Positions 1-12,193 of a DNA stretch of 64,000 nucleotides are shown piece by piece. Position 1 is the first letter of the stretch. Each line of letters begins with the position of its first letter. The translations under genes were made by a program, and so were the position numbers. Source of the DNA: Acorus gramineus (Eukaryota; Streptophyta; Magnoliopsida; Acorales; Acoraceae); the NCBI GenBank assembly GCA_030737835.1, contig CM060855.1, positions 11,565,927-11,629,926 on the forward strand, read 5' to 3'. The notes beneath the pieces were generated by a model. It had not been told where the DNA came from and searched no databases. It saw only the letters and a list, made by a program, of their open reading frames with translations.

Positions 1-133
1 TGGGCGGAAGCCATGGGAGACATGTGACATTTGTGATGATAAATAAATATCAAGGGATCACCTATTCTTTACTTGTCCATACAGCCCCCTTAGTTGGGCA
101 AGGGTGGATAGGCTCTAGGCTTGATGTGCACCT

Positions 134-850
134 TCACAAGCCTGGAAAAGATGTAGTTATAATTCTGGAACAAAATGTCATAAGGCAATCATAGTCGTGT
201 AGCAAAATTTCAATGGTTTTTCCCTCAAGCAGCTTGTTGGAAAATTTGCCAAAGCCGTTAGGTCTGGGCGCTTTATCTTCCGAGGACCCAAAAATAGCTG
301 ACATAATCTCCACCTCAGAAAATGGAGCCTCCAGATCAGCTAAACAGTCATCTGGGAGCCTTGCCAGCCCTTCATCGAACCAAGCCGGTGACCTAGTCCG
401 ACGTTTGCAAAAGACACCACGGAAGTGATTTACCAACGCAAGTTGGATCTCCTCAAGAATCTTTTAGTAAACCCTTGGCTTGGGCCAAGATTCCACCATA
501 CCATAAGGGTGTTATTTATAAGTTGTTCACAACAGTGTAAAATGGGGCTTCTGGAAGCATTTGATGCGTTAAGGATTTGATAACCATTGGATTCGAATGA
601 TATGGGATGCTTGATGAGTTATCATCATGCCATTGTTGAATCCAATTCCTATCATTCCGAAAGTAATTTTGGAAATGATTCTTGATATGCTTCTCTATCT
701 CCTTGTCTTCGAGCCATGCCTCCCCAACTTTGACTATACAGATGATGATTATTCTCTTTGTTTGATTAACCATCTTATGGAAGAATTTTGTATTCACATT
801 GCCTGCCTTGAGCCACAAAACCCTATCTTGAAGATGTTAAATATTGCTGG
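134..850 (-). mobile_element. LINE (L1-type) ORF2 fragments, two pieces
   Basis: Two minus-strand peptides resemble the stretch between endonuclease and reverse transcriptase of plant L1 LINEs. The one at about 516-835 carries WLKAGNVNTKFFHKM, matching the common WLKxGDxNTKFFH motif. The one at 134-436 carries APFSEVEIMSAIFGSSEDKA followed by a diverged PNGF, matching the PFSxxEI...KAPGPDGF region. Both pieces contain the NHF segment, so they overlap in LINE coordinates and probably come from two copies or a duplication, not one continuous ORF. Stops and frame breaks show they are dead. They lie just upstream of the first visible PI4K exon, so they are probably intronic. Confidence 0.7.
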
Positions 851-1656
851 TCCTATAACTATTCTACAAATGGGGGAACATTCTTTAAAGAAAAGAAACT
901 AACACTTGTTGTTTTTTTATAACAGGCTTCACCCTCTTCTTTATATGCTACTTGTTTTGTGGTTTCTTTTTGCTAAGGTGAAAACAGGTTATGTATTTAA
1001 ATGCAATCCCAAATTTAGTTGAGTGTTATATACTTGGGGATTAAAATAAACAAATTAAAGTAAATAAACGTCAAAATACTTTTTTCAGATTTCTGGTTCA
1101 TAGAATGATCCATATCACGTTGATTAAGCTGCAACATTATCTATGTTAAATTTCATATTGACCACTTACAAATTTGCCCAGCTGTACTTTTGCCAAAACC
1201 TGTGACTGGGAAATTTTACAAAAATATATATTTTTGTTAACTGGAAGAATGCTCCTTAATTTGGGGCTCTTGCACTTTGTTGATGACCAACTGGACCACC
1301 TATGCAATTTAGACCATTGGAGGACTTGAATGATTATGTTTCTAAGTGAGTTAACAAAATGTTTGTTTGTCTTCATCTATTGGTAATACTGAATGGATGA
1401 GATTCATAATAGTGATTATTGATAATAAAATATTTGAGCACTTCTTACATAATTTTTTTTTCATATCTATGGAGGTATACATCATGTAGTGTTCCAATTT
1501 ATCGTAGATTTAGAGCCAATTTATGTCCCTTGCTTGCTTTGGTCACATTGCTTCTATCTTTACTTCAGAGTCATCCTTAAGAAAGGAAATTTGTCTTTTA
1601 TTGGCAGCCATTTTCCATGAGTTTCAATATACCAATTCATCTTGCTTTTATTTCAG

Positions 1657-4600
1657 AGTCAGGTGTTTCAAGCTGTGCTACCTATTATTCGGCAACGAAT
1701 AATTGATAGTTTCACTCCTGAGGCACATGATTTGTTTCGAAGAGAATTCGAATTTTTTGACAAGGTTACATCTATTTCTGGTGCATTATTTCCTCTACCA
1801 AAGGAAGAGCGTCGAGCAGCTATCCGAAAGTACAGTGTAACTACCCCTAGTTCAATATTTATATTTATTGATTTCCCCAAATAATTGTTTTCAATTTCAT
1901 TGCTGCATGTATAGAGAACTAGAAAACATAGAAGTGGATGGAAACGACCTTTATCTTCCTACTGCTCCAAATAAGCTGGTTCGAAGCATTCAACTGGATA
2001 GTGGGATCCCACTGCAGTCCGCTGCAAAGGTCCCCATCATGATTACATTTAATGTTGTGGATAAGGATGGTGATTATAACAATTTAAAGCCGCAAGCTTG
2101 TATCTTTAAGGTAAACCATGTTCATCCTTGAGTGTGTTATTGTTTGATCAAAGCTATTATCATTATATTAGCCTGCTAGATTTCCAGATTTTATGTACTG
2201 TCATTGGCTCTAAATTTGTTATAATGAATGTATGGAGTTTTTAGCAAATTGCTGAATTCCCATACTGAGGAAGAGTGGCCAAATCAGAAGATTCAGGCTA
2301 TTTATCTAGAACTAAAATTTTCTGCTTGCCTTCCCATGCTGGCTAATATTATTTTCGTATCTCAAAGGTTATTTCTTACCTATCTCAAAGATTATTTTCT
2401 TGCATCTACACTGAAACAATTCGTCTGGTTGGAGTCCCTAGCTTGGTGGCCACATATAGCCTTCGTGCATGTATTGTAGCTCAACTTTTGCAAAATTTGA
2501 TGGGGCTGGTGAAGCACCAGGAAAATATATGCCTCTAATAAGAGAATTTAGCTATTGGCATGTTAAAGGTAAATAACATCTTGTTTCCGTTGCAGGTTGG
2601 AGATGATTGTCGTCAAGATGTTCTTGCTCTTCAAGTCATTGCTCTCCTTAGAGATATATTTGAAGCAGTTGGACTTAATCTCTATCTGTTTCCATATGGA
2701 GTTCTGCCCACTGGTCCGGAGAGAGGCATAATTGAGGTGAACTTGGATTCATTCTGTCAATTAGTAAACATCAGTTTGTGCAGTGAATGCTCTAGACTCG
2801 ATTAGCCATCACAATTTACTATCCATCTTTTAAGTCAATGTTTTAAAATTTCTAGTTGTGTTCTTCCTTAAAAATCAATAGAACATGGAAACATTCCTGT
2901 AATTTAGTTTGGCATGGAAAGAAAAGGCATACATTGACACATAATAATGGTTTCTAGGTCATTCCGGGCATTTGCTTTAATTAATAAAACCACGGCTCAT
3001 GCCTATCATGTTTTCAAAAAATAAAAATAAAAAAAATAATGGTTTCTAGGTTTCTTTTCAGATACAGTTTTTTTTATATATAATATTTACAGTCAATCAC
3101 ATTTATCATGCCATCCGTATCCAATGTGTACCAAGCACGGAACACGAATTAAACACGGAATGGATATGGCATGATATTTTTGTGGCACGACATTGTTTAT
3201 TTTCTTACTAACTATTGTGCAGTTTTTGCACGTATCTTGTCAAATGATGTTAAAATCTTAATTAAGTTGATAGTTGAAATACCATTATAGTTGTGTCAAT
3301 ATTTTTTACTTTATGGTATGAACTCATTTTTAAAATAATCCTAATATAGTTATTATTTATTTTATATATATTATCATATCTTTGCCATATTTGTGTCCTA
3401 ATTTTTAGATTTGCTGTGTCACTTTGTACATGTTGTGTCCATGCTTCATAGAAGTCAGTTCTTTGCACTCACAGTCCCACATGGGACTATGTTGGCTATA
3501 GTTAATCCATTCATAGCCATCCCTGGTTAACTTGTTTAATAACTAAATTAAGCTTTTCTCTCCTCCCCCTTTGCTTACTCTTCTTTTTAGAACATCATTC
3601 TCCCTCCAGGATACAGATCCATTGTACCTCAGAAAACAGAGTATTCTCTGTTCCTCTCACCTAGAGGCAACACGTAGGCAAAGCGACAAAATGTGTGCAT
3701 GCAAAACACTACTGGCCAAGGCCTGTAGTAGAATTTGGCTTCAAAAAATTTGGCATCATCTATACAGGGTTGATGTGCCTTAATAGTTGATTGTAAAACA
3801 ATCCAATATTGTTTTAGGTTTGTCAATTTTGTGATATGCCCTATGGCGTAACTCATTTTAATGGGCTTTCATGTCATATGAACACAGTTATGACTTTATT
3901 AAAGCTCATCTGAACTAGTATTTCATGAATGTCATTCCATTTTCACTCTTTTCCTTTTTGTTTATTGTGATGAAAGTTGCTTGAGGAGGGAAATTTCAGG
4001 ATAATCTAATTATTTGTATTGAAAGGGATTCTGTTGCATTTGAGACAATGAAGGAAAACTAGAGACATTCTTCAGTTGAGCGTCTGCACATAAAATACTG
4101 ATGAAAAGTTGCTTGAGGAGAAATTTCTCGATAATCTAAGCCATTATATGTATTGAAAGGGATGTTGTTGCATTTTAGACAATGAAGGAAAACTAGAGAC
4201 ATTCTTCAGTTGAGCATCTTCACATAAAATACTATGGTGTCATTTATTTTTATTAATCATTCCCAAAATATTGAAGCTCTGCTTCGGATGATATCCTCTC
4301 CTTCTTTCATGTTTTTTCATTTTCTTCCTATTTAGCAATTTAGCTTTTTGTATGGATATCCCTCGTCTCCTTTGTTTGGGGGCTTCTTTTTTTAATATGA
4401 ATACTCCTATATTTCTTCAAAAAAAAAAATATTGAAGCTACATTTTGAGCTGATATCCTCATATGGAATCCCATCACGACGATGAAAATTTTGGAGTGGG
4501 TGCAAATGTGATTGGGACTTGAATGAAGAAAACACTATTATAGGTTTAGTGTTTTGGTAATTTGGATTATAAAATAAAATTATTGAATTCCAAAAAAAGG

Positions 4601-6194
4601 GAACAACGGATACGAACAAGACATTGACTTTGGACAACTGTTTTTCTTTAGGATTTTATGGAGACCAGAAAGATGGGGGTTGCTTATAATTTTATGAAAT
4701 AAGTTGTGAGCACCACCATAAACAAATATTAAAAGTAGTTCAATCTCATTTGAAGATGTGGCATAATCACATTCCTATTCATTTAGAAAATGTAAGCACT
4801 CTATGAACTTTGTGGTGGTACCACGTCAAAAAATGTGTAGAAAACCGTTTGGAAATGTGTTTGTTAACTTTTTTTTTTTATTCTTATATTAATTAGCATG
4901 TGAATGCTCCAAAGAGAAATACAAAGGAAATGAGGTCTCAGAAAATAAAATTATGGCAAACCAAAAACTAAGTCCATAAAAAAAAAAAAAAAAAAAAACC
5001 CTTCCAGCACAAGCACAAAGCACTGCTCAATCACAGAAGCTGGTCCCTGTTTAACCCCAATACAAAAAAAAACACATTAATACTTCTCCCATGCTCACAA
5101 ACAGGATGATCATATTTAAAGAATCTTTTTCTGGTCAGAATCTTTTTCCCACATTTATTTTTAACTTGTTTTATTTTTATCAAATCTTTAACCGGTTTAA
5201 CTACTAAGTTTTCACACCTGCAGTAACTGTTTTTCCATTGGAAAACTTCTTAAAACACATATACTGCTCCGCTCCCTTATTTTTATTAATTTTTTTCTTT
5301 TTCTTTTTGTGATAAGTACATATCTCCTTTGGCTCTTGGTTCTTTACAAACTGAGTCTTTGTAACAGGTTGTACCTAACACCCGGAGCAGAAACCAAATG
5401 GGAGAAATAACAGATGGCGGTTTGTATGAGATTTTCCAGCAAGACTATGGGCCTGTAGGCTCTCCCACTTTTGAGGCGGCACGTGATAAGTTCATAATCA
5501 GCAGTGCTGGTTATGCTGTCGCAAGCCTTTTACTTCAACCAAAGGACCGGCACAATGGAAATCTGCTTTTTGACAGGTATGTGTCACTCTGTACACTGAA
5601 ATTGTATCTGCCATGGGCCTCTGACTAACCTTAGTCTGTCTTTTGTCCGACTGTATTGGGTCTTGCAGCCAGGGAAGGCTTGTCCATATTGATTTCGGGT
5701 TCATCTTAGAGACATCGCCTGGTGGGAACATGCGTTTTGAAAGTGCTCAGTTCAAGCTGAGTCATGAGATGACTCAGTTGCTTGACCCTTCAGGGACCAT
5801 GAAAAGTGACACATGGATCCATTTTGTCAGGTTAAGTCTCCTCCTGTCATTGTGACTAGACTTGAAGCAAATATATCTTGATTTTCATAATGTTGGAAGA
5901 TTGTGATGGTGAATATTGCTTCCTGTCAACTGCAGCCTGTGTGTGAAGGGATATCTGGCAGCAAGGCGTCACATGAATGGGATCATCACCACCGTGACAT
6001 TGATGGTTGATAGTGGGCTGCCTTGTTTCAGCAGGGGCGATCCTATTGGAAATCTCCGTAAGCGTTTCCATCCTGAGATGAATGATAGAGAGGCAGCGAA
6101 CTTCATGAACCGTGTATGCATGGATGCTTACAACAAGTGGACCACTGCCGGGTATGATTTAATACAGTACTTGCAACAGGGAATCGAGAAGTAG
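1657..6194 (+). CDS. PI4KA1: Phosphatidylinositol 4-kinase alpha, C-terminal exons (partial, 5' end outside window)
   Basis: Phosphorylates phosphatidylinositol at position 4 of the inositol ring to make PI4P, chiefly at the plasma membrane in plants. Six exons: 1657-1829, 1915-2110, 2596-2736, 5368-5576, 5669-5830, 5936-6194 (stop TAG at 6192). They join in phase to 379 residues, about the last fifth of a roughly 2,000-residue plant enzyme. Visible motifs are [13 protein letters not shown] then [14 protein letters not shown] (ATP-binding lysine region), the catalytic loop [12 protein letters not shown], the metal-binding HIDFGFIL, and the family's usual ending [13 protein letters not shown]. 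All introns are GT-AG. The 2.6-kb intron 2737-5367 holds two LINE tails and a tandem duplication. The start of the first exon is the least certain boundary (1663 is possible). Earlier exons must lie left of the window. The reading frame is intact, so the gene is probably functional. Confidence 0.95.
2960..3034 (+). mobile_element. Very short LINE 3' tail with 17-bp target-site duplication
   Basis: About 75 bp ending in an A-rich tail, flanked by a perfect direct repeat AATAATGGTTTCTAGGT at 2943-2959 and 3035-3051. Poly(A) plus a long target duplication is the signature of target-primed reverse transcription. The element is too short to identify by protein. It lies in the PI4K intron 2737-5367. 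Confidence 0.75.
3969..4233 (+). repeat. 131-bp tandem duplication (two diverged copies)
   Basis: Units at 3969-4099 and 4100-4233 share long identical stretches, for example around GACAATGAAGGAAAACTAGA, with scattered substitutions and small indels. Intronic in PI4K; no coding sense seen. Confidence 0.85.
4279..4425 (+). mobile_element. 5'-truncated LINE 3' end with target-site duplication
   Basis: Contains the motif ATCCCTCGTCTCC followed by a T-rich stretch and an A11 tail, seen in related form near 39905 and 62045. It is flanked by AAAATATTGAAGCT at 4265-4278 and again at 4426-4439, though the right copy merges with the tail. No ORF. Intronic in PI4K. Confidence 0.75.
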
Positions 6195-6313
6195 ATTCTA
6201 GGTGGATGCTTGCACACATCTCATCTTTGTACATTGATTTGTCTTGTTATACAATTTCAGCCAATTTAATTATCATCTCCAGCGCCCGTGCCCTTTATTT
6301 ATTTATCAATTTA

Positions 6314-6537
6314 GGGCATGTTTGGATATGAGTATTGGGTGCTTGGATTGTGATCGAGAATTTCAATTCAAGTCAGTAAGTTGTTTGGATAAATTAAAAG
6401 AGGATTGGTATTAGGGGGATTGGGGAATCCTACTGTATTCCCTCAATCCCAATATTGAAAAAAATACATTTTTTTTCCAAGCTCTTCATCTTCCTTTAAC
6501 ATATAAATAAATATATTTAATATATACATACATATAT

Positions 6538-6570
<33 letters not shown>

Positions 6571-6784
6571 TTATGTCATTTAATATACATATTGGGTATT
6601 TTGTTTGAAATATATATTGTAATTCATGTATTATCAAACACATGATTGGGATTGAAAATCTCAATCATGTTTTAAGAATTATGTTACTTACCAAACATGT
6701 TGATATGATCTACTATTTCAATTTATCTGAATTTGGAATTTCAGGATTCACAGAATTCCAATCTCACTTGTTAACTAAACATGC
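6314..6784. mobile_element. MITE-like element (PIF/Harbinger-like termini)
   Basis: Ends are inverted: GGGCATGTTTGG on the left and, read in reverse complement, GCATGTTTAG on the right. They are bordered by TTA (6311-6313) and TAA (6785-6787). It contains a GT/AT microsatellite at about 6539-6570. It begins about 120 bp after the PI4K stop codon and so may overlap the 3' UTR or polyadenylation region. The family is an inference from the terminus style. Confidence 0.5.
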
Positions 6785-7157
6785 TAATAAATTATTTTAT
6801 TCTTGTTGTCAGGTCCTTTAGTTTAGTGGTTTTTTCTGTGCGCCATCTTGGAGAAACGAGTGAGAAGTGTGATTGAAATGCAAAGAAAAGTGTAAGCCTC
6901 GAGTGTAACATTTTTAAGTGTGGGTGTTTCATAGAATAGTATGTGTTCTTTCCCTTTATTTTTTCTTCTCTAGTGATTGAAATGCCAACATTTATCTCAT
7001 CATCCACACCTAATCAAAGAGATAATAACTTTCATGACTTCTTAAAATTTTCTTCTCCAATCATTTCTATGGGTGCATTGCTAATACACTCAATCATTAT
7101 TATAGTCATTATTCCTGTGATCCTAATCTCGTCTGGGAAAAAAGGATAATATTATGT

Positions 7158-7693
7158 AGAGAAAAATCCATACAACCTCCTAAAATCTTATTGAATTCCA
7201 TATAACCCGTCTTTTCTTAAAATCCATATCACCTCTTAAAAACACCTAGTAAATCCAGATAACCCCTTAAATAAAATTTTTGTTAAAATAGATGATGAAT
7301 ATTTTATGAAATTTGGTTAACTATGATTAAAGACACAATATACTAAAAAATCACTATGATGTGTTAAAAATATGAAAAATTATATGAAAATAACGATTTT
7401 ACCTTTTTTGGATATATCATAAAACTCAATTTGGAGGGGTAAAATTATCATTTATAAAAGATTTTTCGCATTTTTAACACATTGTTGGATATTTTGGCAT
7501 ACTGTATTTACTACCAAGGTTAACCAATATTTATAAAATATTTATTATTTGTAAACATAAATTTTATTCAGGGGGTTATTTAGATTTACTAGGTATGGAT
7601 TTTAAAAAAAATTAGAGGGTTATATGAATTTAAAAAAAAGTTAGAGGCTTATATGGATTTCAGTCAGTTTACAAGGGCTATATGGATTTTTCT
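7158..7693. mobile_element. Fold-back MITE, copy 1
   Basis: The two halves are near-complete inverted complements. AGAGAAAAATCCATA at the left pairs with TATGGATTTTTCTT at the right. The inner arms pair through AGTAAATCCAGATAACCCC and GGGGTTATTTAGATTTACT. No coding capacity seen. Confidence 0.75.
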
Positions 7694-7694
7694 T

Positions 7695-8465
7695 GAGAAA
7701 AATCAATACAACCCCGTGAAATCTGACTGAATTCCATATAACCCCAAATGCATAAATCCTCACGTGAATTAATTTTTTAAAAATATTAAACCTCATTTAA
7801 GAGGTTTGTTTTGATAAAAAAAAATATATACTGTTCAATTTCCAATTGAATGGATACATTTTTAACAAATGTAAAAAAACAAATTGAGGTATGTAACTCA
7901 AGGAAGAAGGTACATGCGGGATGACTATGGGATTGCATTTGAGACTGTAAAAGAAAAATGGAAAACTCCAAATAACCCCTGTAAACGACCTAAAATCCAT
8001 ATAACCTGCTGATTTTTCCTAGTCCATATAACCCATTAAACACGTATGTAAATCCAAATAACCCACTGAATTAAATTTTCATTGAGAAATGATGACTATT
8101 CTACGAATATTTCGTTTTGTTAACCTTAACTAAAACACAGTATACCAAAAACTCTCTACAATTTGTTAAAAATGTAAAAAAATTTGATGTACATAACAAT
8201 TTTAACCCTTTAGAGTTTGGATAGATTATAAAATCCTATTTGGAGGGATAAAATTGTCACATGCGTATGATTTTTTGCATTTTTAACATATTTTAGATAA
8301 TTTTTGGTATACTATGTTTTCAACCATGATTAACTTTACAGAATATTTACAAAATAATTTTAATCTAGCAATACAAATTTAATTGAAGGGGCTATTTGAA
8401 TATGTATTAGTGTTTTGAAGGAGTGATATTCACTCTAAGAAAAGTTAAAAGAGCATTTTTCCTTA
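7695..8465. mobile_element. Fold-back MITE, copy 2, with extra internal sequence
   Basis: Directly follows copy 1 and is built from the same arms (CCATATAACCC on the left; AATTTAATTGAAGGGGCTAT on the right). The left part at about 7745-7960 has no counterpart in copy 1 and may be a later insertion. A TA microsatellite follows at about 8476-8500. Confidence 0.6.
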
Positions 8466-8870
8466 ATCCTAAATAAATATATATATATATATATATTTTC
8501 AGACAAGTACTTTTTTTTCTCTCAAAATAAACCCCAACCAAAAGTGACTGCGAGAGCTGACACGTGCTGTCAATCTGTCATCCCGTGGGGATGGGTCAAA
8601 ACAGGGTGCAATTATCAACTTTTATGTATTAAATGGATGTAACAACTACAAGAAGGCGTCAAGATTATCAGATGCCCGTAGTTTTGTCTTATGAAAAATT
8701 CTTCAAACCTGCTATGTGTTTTCATTTTCAAGTGGGTAATAATAAATCAAATGAAATGGACTTGCACTCTACAATAATTGTTTTGGATAAATTGTAATTT
8801 CACCCACTCAAGTTTTCAAAACATGAAAAGACACCCCCTTACATTTTAAATATATACATTTACACTTTTT

Positions 8871-9030
8871 AGGTAGCGATTGGTTGTGCGATTATGCAAT
8901 ATATTTAAGACAAATAGTACCCAAAAGCTACGATATGAGAAAGCTAGGGGATGCAGCTTCCTGCAGAATCAATTTTAAACCCAGCGATTGCAGAAAACCA
9001 GTTTTATAATCGCGCTACCAAACGTTACCT
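8871..9030. mobile_element. Short MITE with about 20-bp inverted termini
   Basis: The left end AGGTAGCGATTGGTTGTGCG and the reverse complement of the right end AGGTAACGTTTGGTAGCGCG agree at about 16 of 20 positions. A second family member lies at 48512-48745. No target duplication was established. The superfamily is unassigned, with hAT-like termini possible. Confidence 0.65.
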
Positions 9031-10602
9031 TAGTCTTTACCATTCCTGATATAGCATGAGAAAACAATAACATTAAAAAACTACTGTTATTTGAAATATG
9101 CGGATGATTTTTATAAATTAAAACATATAAATAATTCATTTGAGTTAATTATAAGAGTATTTTGTATTATTTAAAATTTATGGATGATAAGTATGAAATA
9201 ATATTTTTTAAATGATAAAAAAAAATACTTTCATGCTACTGTTTTCCTATTTTTCAATGAGAGAGTATACAAGAGGAGGATATTTTTAAAATAGAGGAGG
9301 TGTTTATGCTGATTTCACAAATTTAAAGAGATGCATTTTTGCTATTTTTTTCAAACCATAATCAAATACGTCGGACTCATTCACCAGTCACCCTTCACTG
9401 TCACGCCCTGGGTGGTTATAGATAATCCTCTCCACGAGATCTAATCAGACAACTCCGAACCATGGAAAATGATAATTCCATGTCATGTGACTTCTGGTGA
9501 TGCGCCTTCACACGCAACCAGAGATTCCTTGATGTATATACGTGTGGGAGGTTTATATATTTTGAAAGTTAGGTTAATTCATGGTGGTGGTAGTTATCAA
9601 TCAAAATTGCATAGTGTCAGTTTGTCAAAGTAACACCTTCATGTCTTTCCATAATGGCATCTCTGTTTGAAGGCAATGGGTTGGGTTTAGGTTGGGTTTA
9701 ATGTCTCTACATTCAAGGAAGAGGAGGAGAAGTTTGGATTAAAAAACATTACATTCTACATGGGAATTAATAATGGTGAGAGAGAAAGAGAGATCAATTT
9801 TAGTTCACCAGCGCATAAAAATTGTGAATGCATCAATGAAAATAAACGACAAAGTATTGATGAACCGATGCTTCCTAAGGCTCAATCTTAATTAGCACTT
9901 ATAAAATAAAAAATACAAATACAAGCAATAACTAATAAAACAAAAAATCAGTGTGGTTCAACAATTTGCTTATGTCAAAAAAGGAGAAGAGAATCCATTG
10001 ATTATATTCAACAATCAAAATACAGATATCTTTCAATTCCTCATCCTCATCCTTTTTTCTTAAACAATAGTGTGGATTATATCTTTCAAAATTAAACTAA
10101 CAATCTCTCAAACCTAACAAATTAAAAAATAAATAAATAAAAGTACAAAAAATTAAAATACCCTTCCAAAAGTTTGCATTGTGAATGCCTTTTCCTTTCA
10201 TCCCATAGAGCTATTGTTTTATTGATGACATCACTGTTAGTTTCAACAATAGGTTTTATTAATTTATTATGCTAGAATAAAATACTTCTTATAGGAAAAA
10301 TATATATAACAAAAAAAAAATCAATTTGGAAATCCCCTCTACATCCATATATACACAGAAAAAAAAAAAACATAATAAACATTTATTATTTATACAGATG
10401 CCCAACAAAATCCGGCTAACTCTTCTCCATGTTCATGGAAATAGAGCAAAAAAAGAACAACAAAGTGAAGAACCAAAAAAAAAAGTTAACAAAACCCAAA
10501 GAGTCACTGCATCCATGACTGGTTAACCAAAAAAAAAAAAAAAGGTGCTGCATCTGATGTAGTTTCGACGAATTGAACGAACCCCCTCCCGACGATCTTC
10601 GA
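9031..10602. other. AT-rich intergenic DNA downstream of the CONSTANS-like gene
   Basis: Nothing gene-like was recognised. It has many A-runs, and a small 66-aa ORF at 10326-10526 has no family signal. The end nearest 10603 should hold the 3' UTR of the minus-strand CONSTANS-like gene. Confidence 0.5.
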
Positions 10603-12193
10603 TCAAAAACCGTAGGAGACGACAGGGGGACCGACGGCGGCGGTGGCGGCGCCTGCCATGAAAGAAGACCTCTTGACGAACCTACCTTTCATGCGAGGCC
10701 TCTTCTCCGCGTTGAGCTTCCTCACCTCGTACCTTATCTTCTTTGAGAACAGTCTTGTCCTCCTCTTCTCTCTGTACCTTGACACCCTCGCCTCCCTTCC
10801 TCCATCACCACCACCACCACCACAACCACCACCTGCTCCTCCTCCTCCTAACGCCGCTCCCATGTGTCCTCCTTGCAATTCCCCTCCAATTCCCTGATGA
10901 CAATGTTTAAAAATGGTGACTCATAAATCGCGATAGTTTACGGATTTAACATTTAAAAACTAATCACTTCATCAAGTAATTAAAAATTTGATCAATTTTG
11001 TCATCCACTAACACCCCTATCAAAAAGTTATATGATGACATGTTATCTTGTGATTGATCGGGATCACGTTATATTCTTATCACAGGGTCATAAATCTTTT
11101 GAGAACTAGGTATGTTAATTATTAGTTTATACGTGTACCACTAATCAGTTCTTGAAAGTAATATCAAAAATCAAAACTCACAAGTGATTTTAGAACTTTT
11201 GACAATTTTAATCTAATCTAATTCTCATTCATTAGTGTGTTAGATGTCATGGTTTAATTCTGATTAAATTTTTCTTATTAAAATTGGCGTTTTGAGTCTT
11301 ACAAGATAGAAATCCGGCCAACAGTCATCGGGCTTAAACTCGGGACGCTCTCCGCTCATCCAAGGCGTCGACCCCGCCGCAGACGACCAGGCGGCGATCA
11401 CCGCCTCGTGATTCAGCCTCAACGAGATTCTCCCACTCATCCCTCCATCACAACCGTCCATCATCATCGTCATCCCACCACACGCCGCCACCACCTCCTC
11501 CTCTTCCAACTTAACATACCCTCCATGTCGTCCCTCGTCGTCCTCTTGGATTAGAGAGTCCGCAAACCCCAACCCATCAATGCAGAACCCGTCGTCCTCA
11601 TCAACTCCCCTCCCGAGAAGCCTCTCCACGTCGGCGGCGAATTCCGCGAGCTCCATGTCTGACGACGGGCGCAACCCCTCCATCATCACCGCTGTGTTTT
11701 GCATGGGCGCTCCGTAGACCGGCCTGGGCTCGGCCTCCTCGAAACCCGAGCCACTGCTGTTCGACGAGCAGAACTCGGCGAGGTCCGGGTCGAAGATCGG
11801 CACCCGGTACAGCAGCTGCTCCTCCTCTTCATCCTCCACCGACCCATCATCCCCACCCATCTCCGGCACCTCCTCCGCCATGGGAGGCAGCGGCGGCGAG
11901 GCCTTGTGGTGGTGGTTTTTCCTCGGCGTGCGCGCCTTGCGCGTGAAGCCGCGCAGCCACGAAGGGAGGTGGGTGGGGTCGGAGGAAGGGTGGAAGGAGG
12001 AGGTCTTGAGGCGGAGGCGCTGGTGGCGGCGCGCGAGGGAGTTGGCCGAGTGGACGGCGGAGTCGCACGACTGGCAGAGGAAGGCGTCGTCCGCCGCGCA
12101 GTACCACCTCGCCCGCCGCTTCAGGCAGCTGTCGCAGGCCCTCGCCGTCTTCCCTCCCACGGCGGAGGCCGTCCTGTTCTCTGTCGAGCACAT
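10603..12193 (-). CDS. CONSTANS-like transcription factor, one B-box plus CCT (BBX14-17/COL16 type)
   Basis: Nuclear zinc-finger regulator of the B-box family. Exon 1 runs 12193 to 11303 (297 codons) and exon 2 runs 10893 to 10603 (95 codons plus stop counted as 97 with GIGG start), joined in phase 0 across a GT-AG intron to about 393 residues. The B-box starts near residue 17 with the full ligand spacing C20, C23, C32, C40, C43, H48, H57 (core [20 protein letters not shown]). A middle motif [16 protein letters not shown] is typical of the COL6/7/8/16 subgroup. The CCT domain (about residues 330-372) starts [20 protein letters not shown] and ends KGRFVKR. Only one B-box is present, which is normal for this subgroup. 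The ATG at 12193 is chosen because the B-box follows at once; the open frame upstream of it is low-complexity and unconserved. A TATA-like TTTATATG lies about 85 bp upstream on the minus strand. Exon 1 is much more GC-rich than its surroundings. Members act in light, flowering or chlorophyll control; the role here is not shown by sequence. Confidence 0.93.

Noticed and set aside
2228..2479. 83-aa frame as an extra PI4K exon
   Set aside because: Flanking exons join in phase to the conserved protein without it; it is intron sequence.
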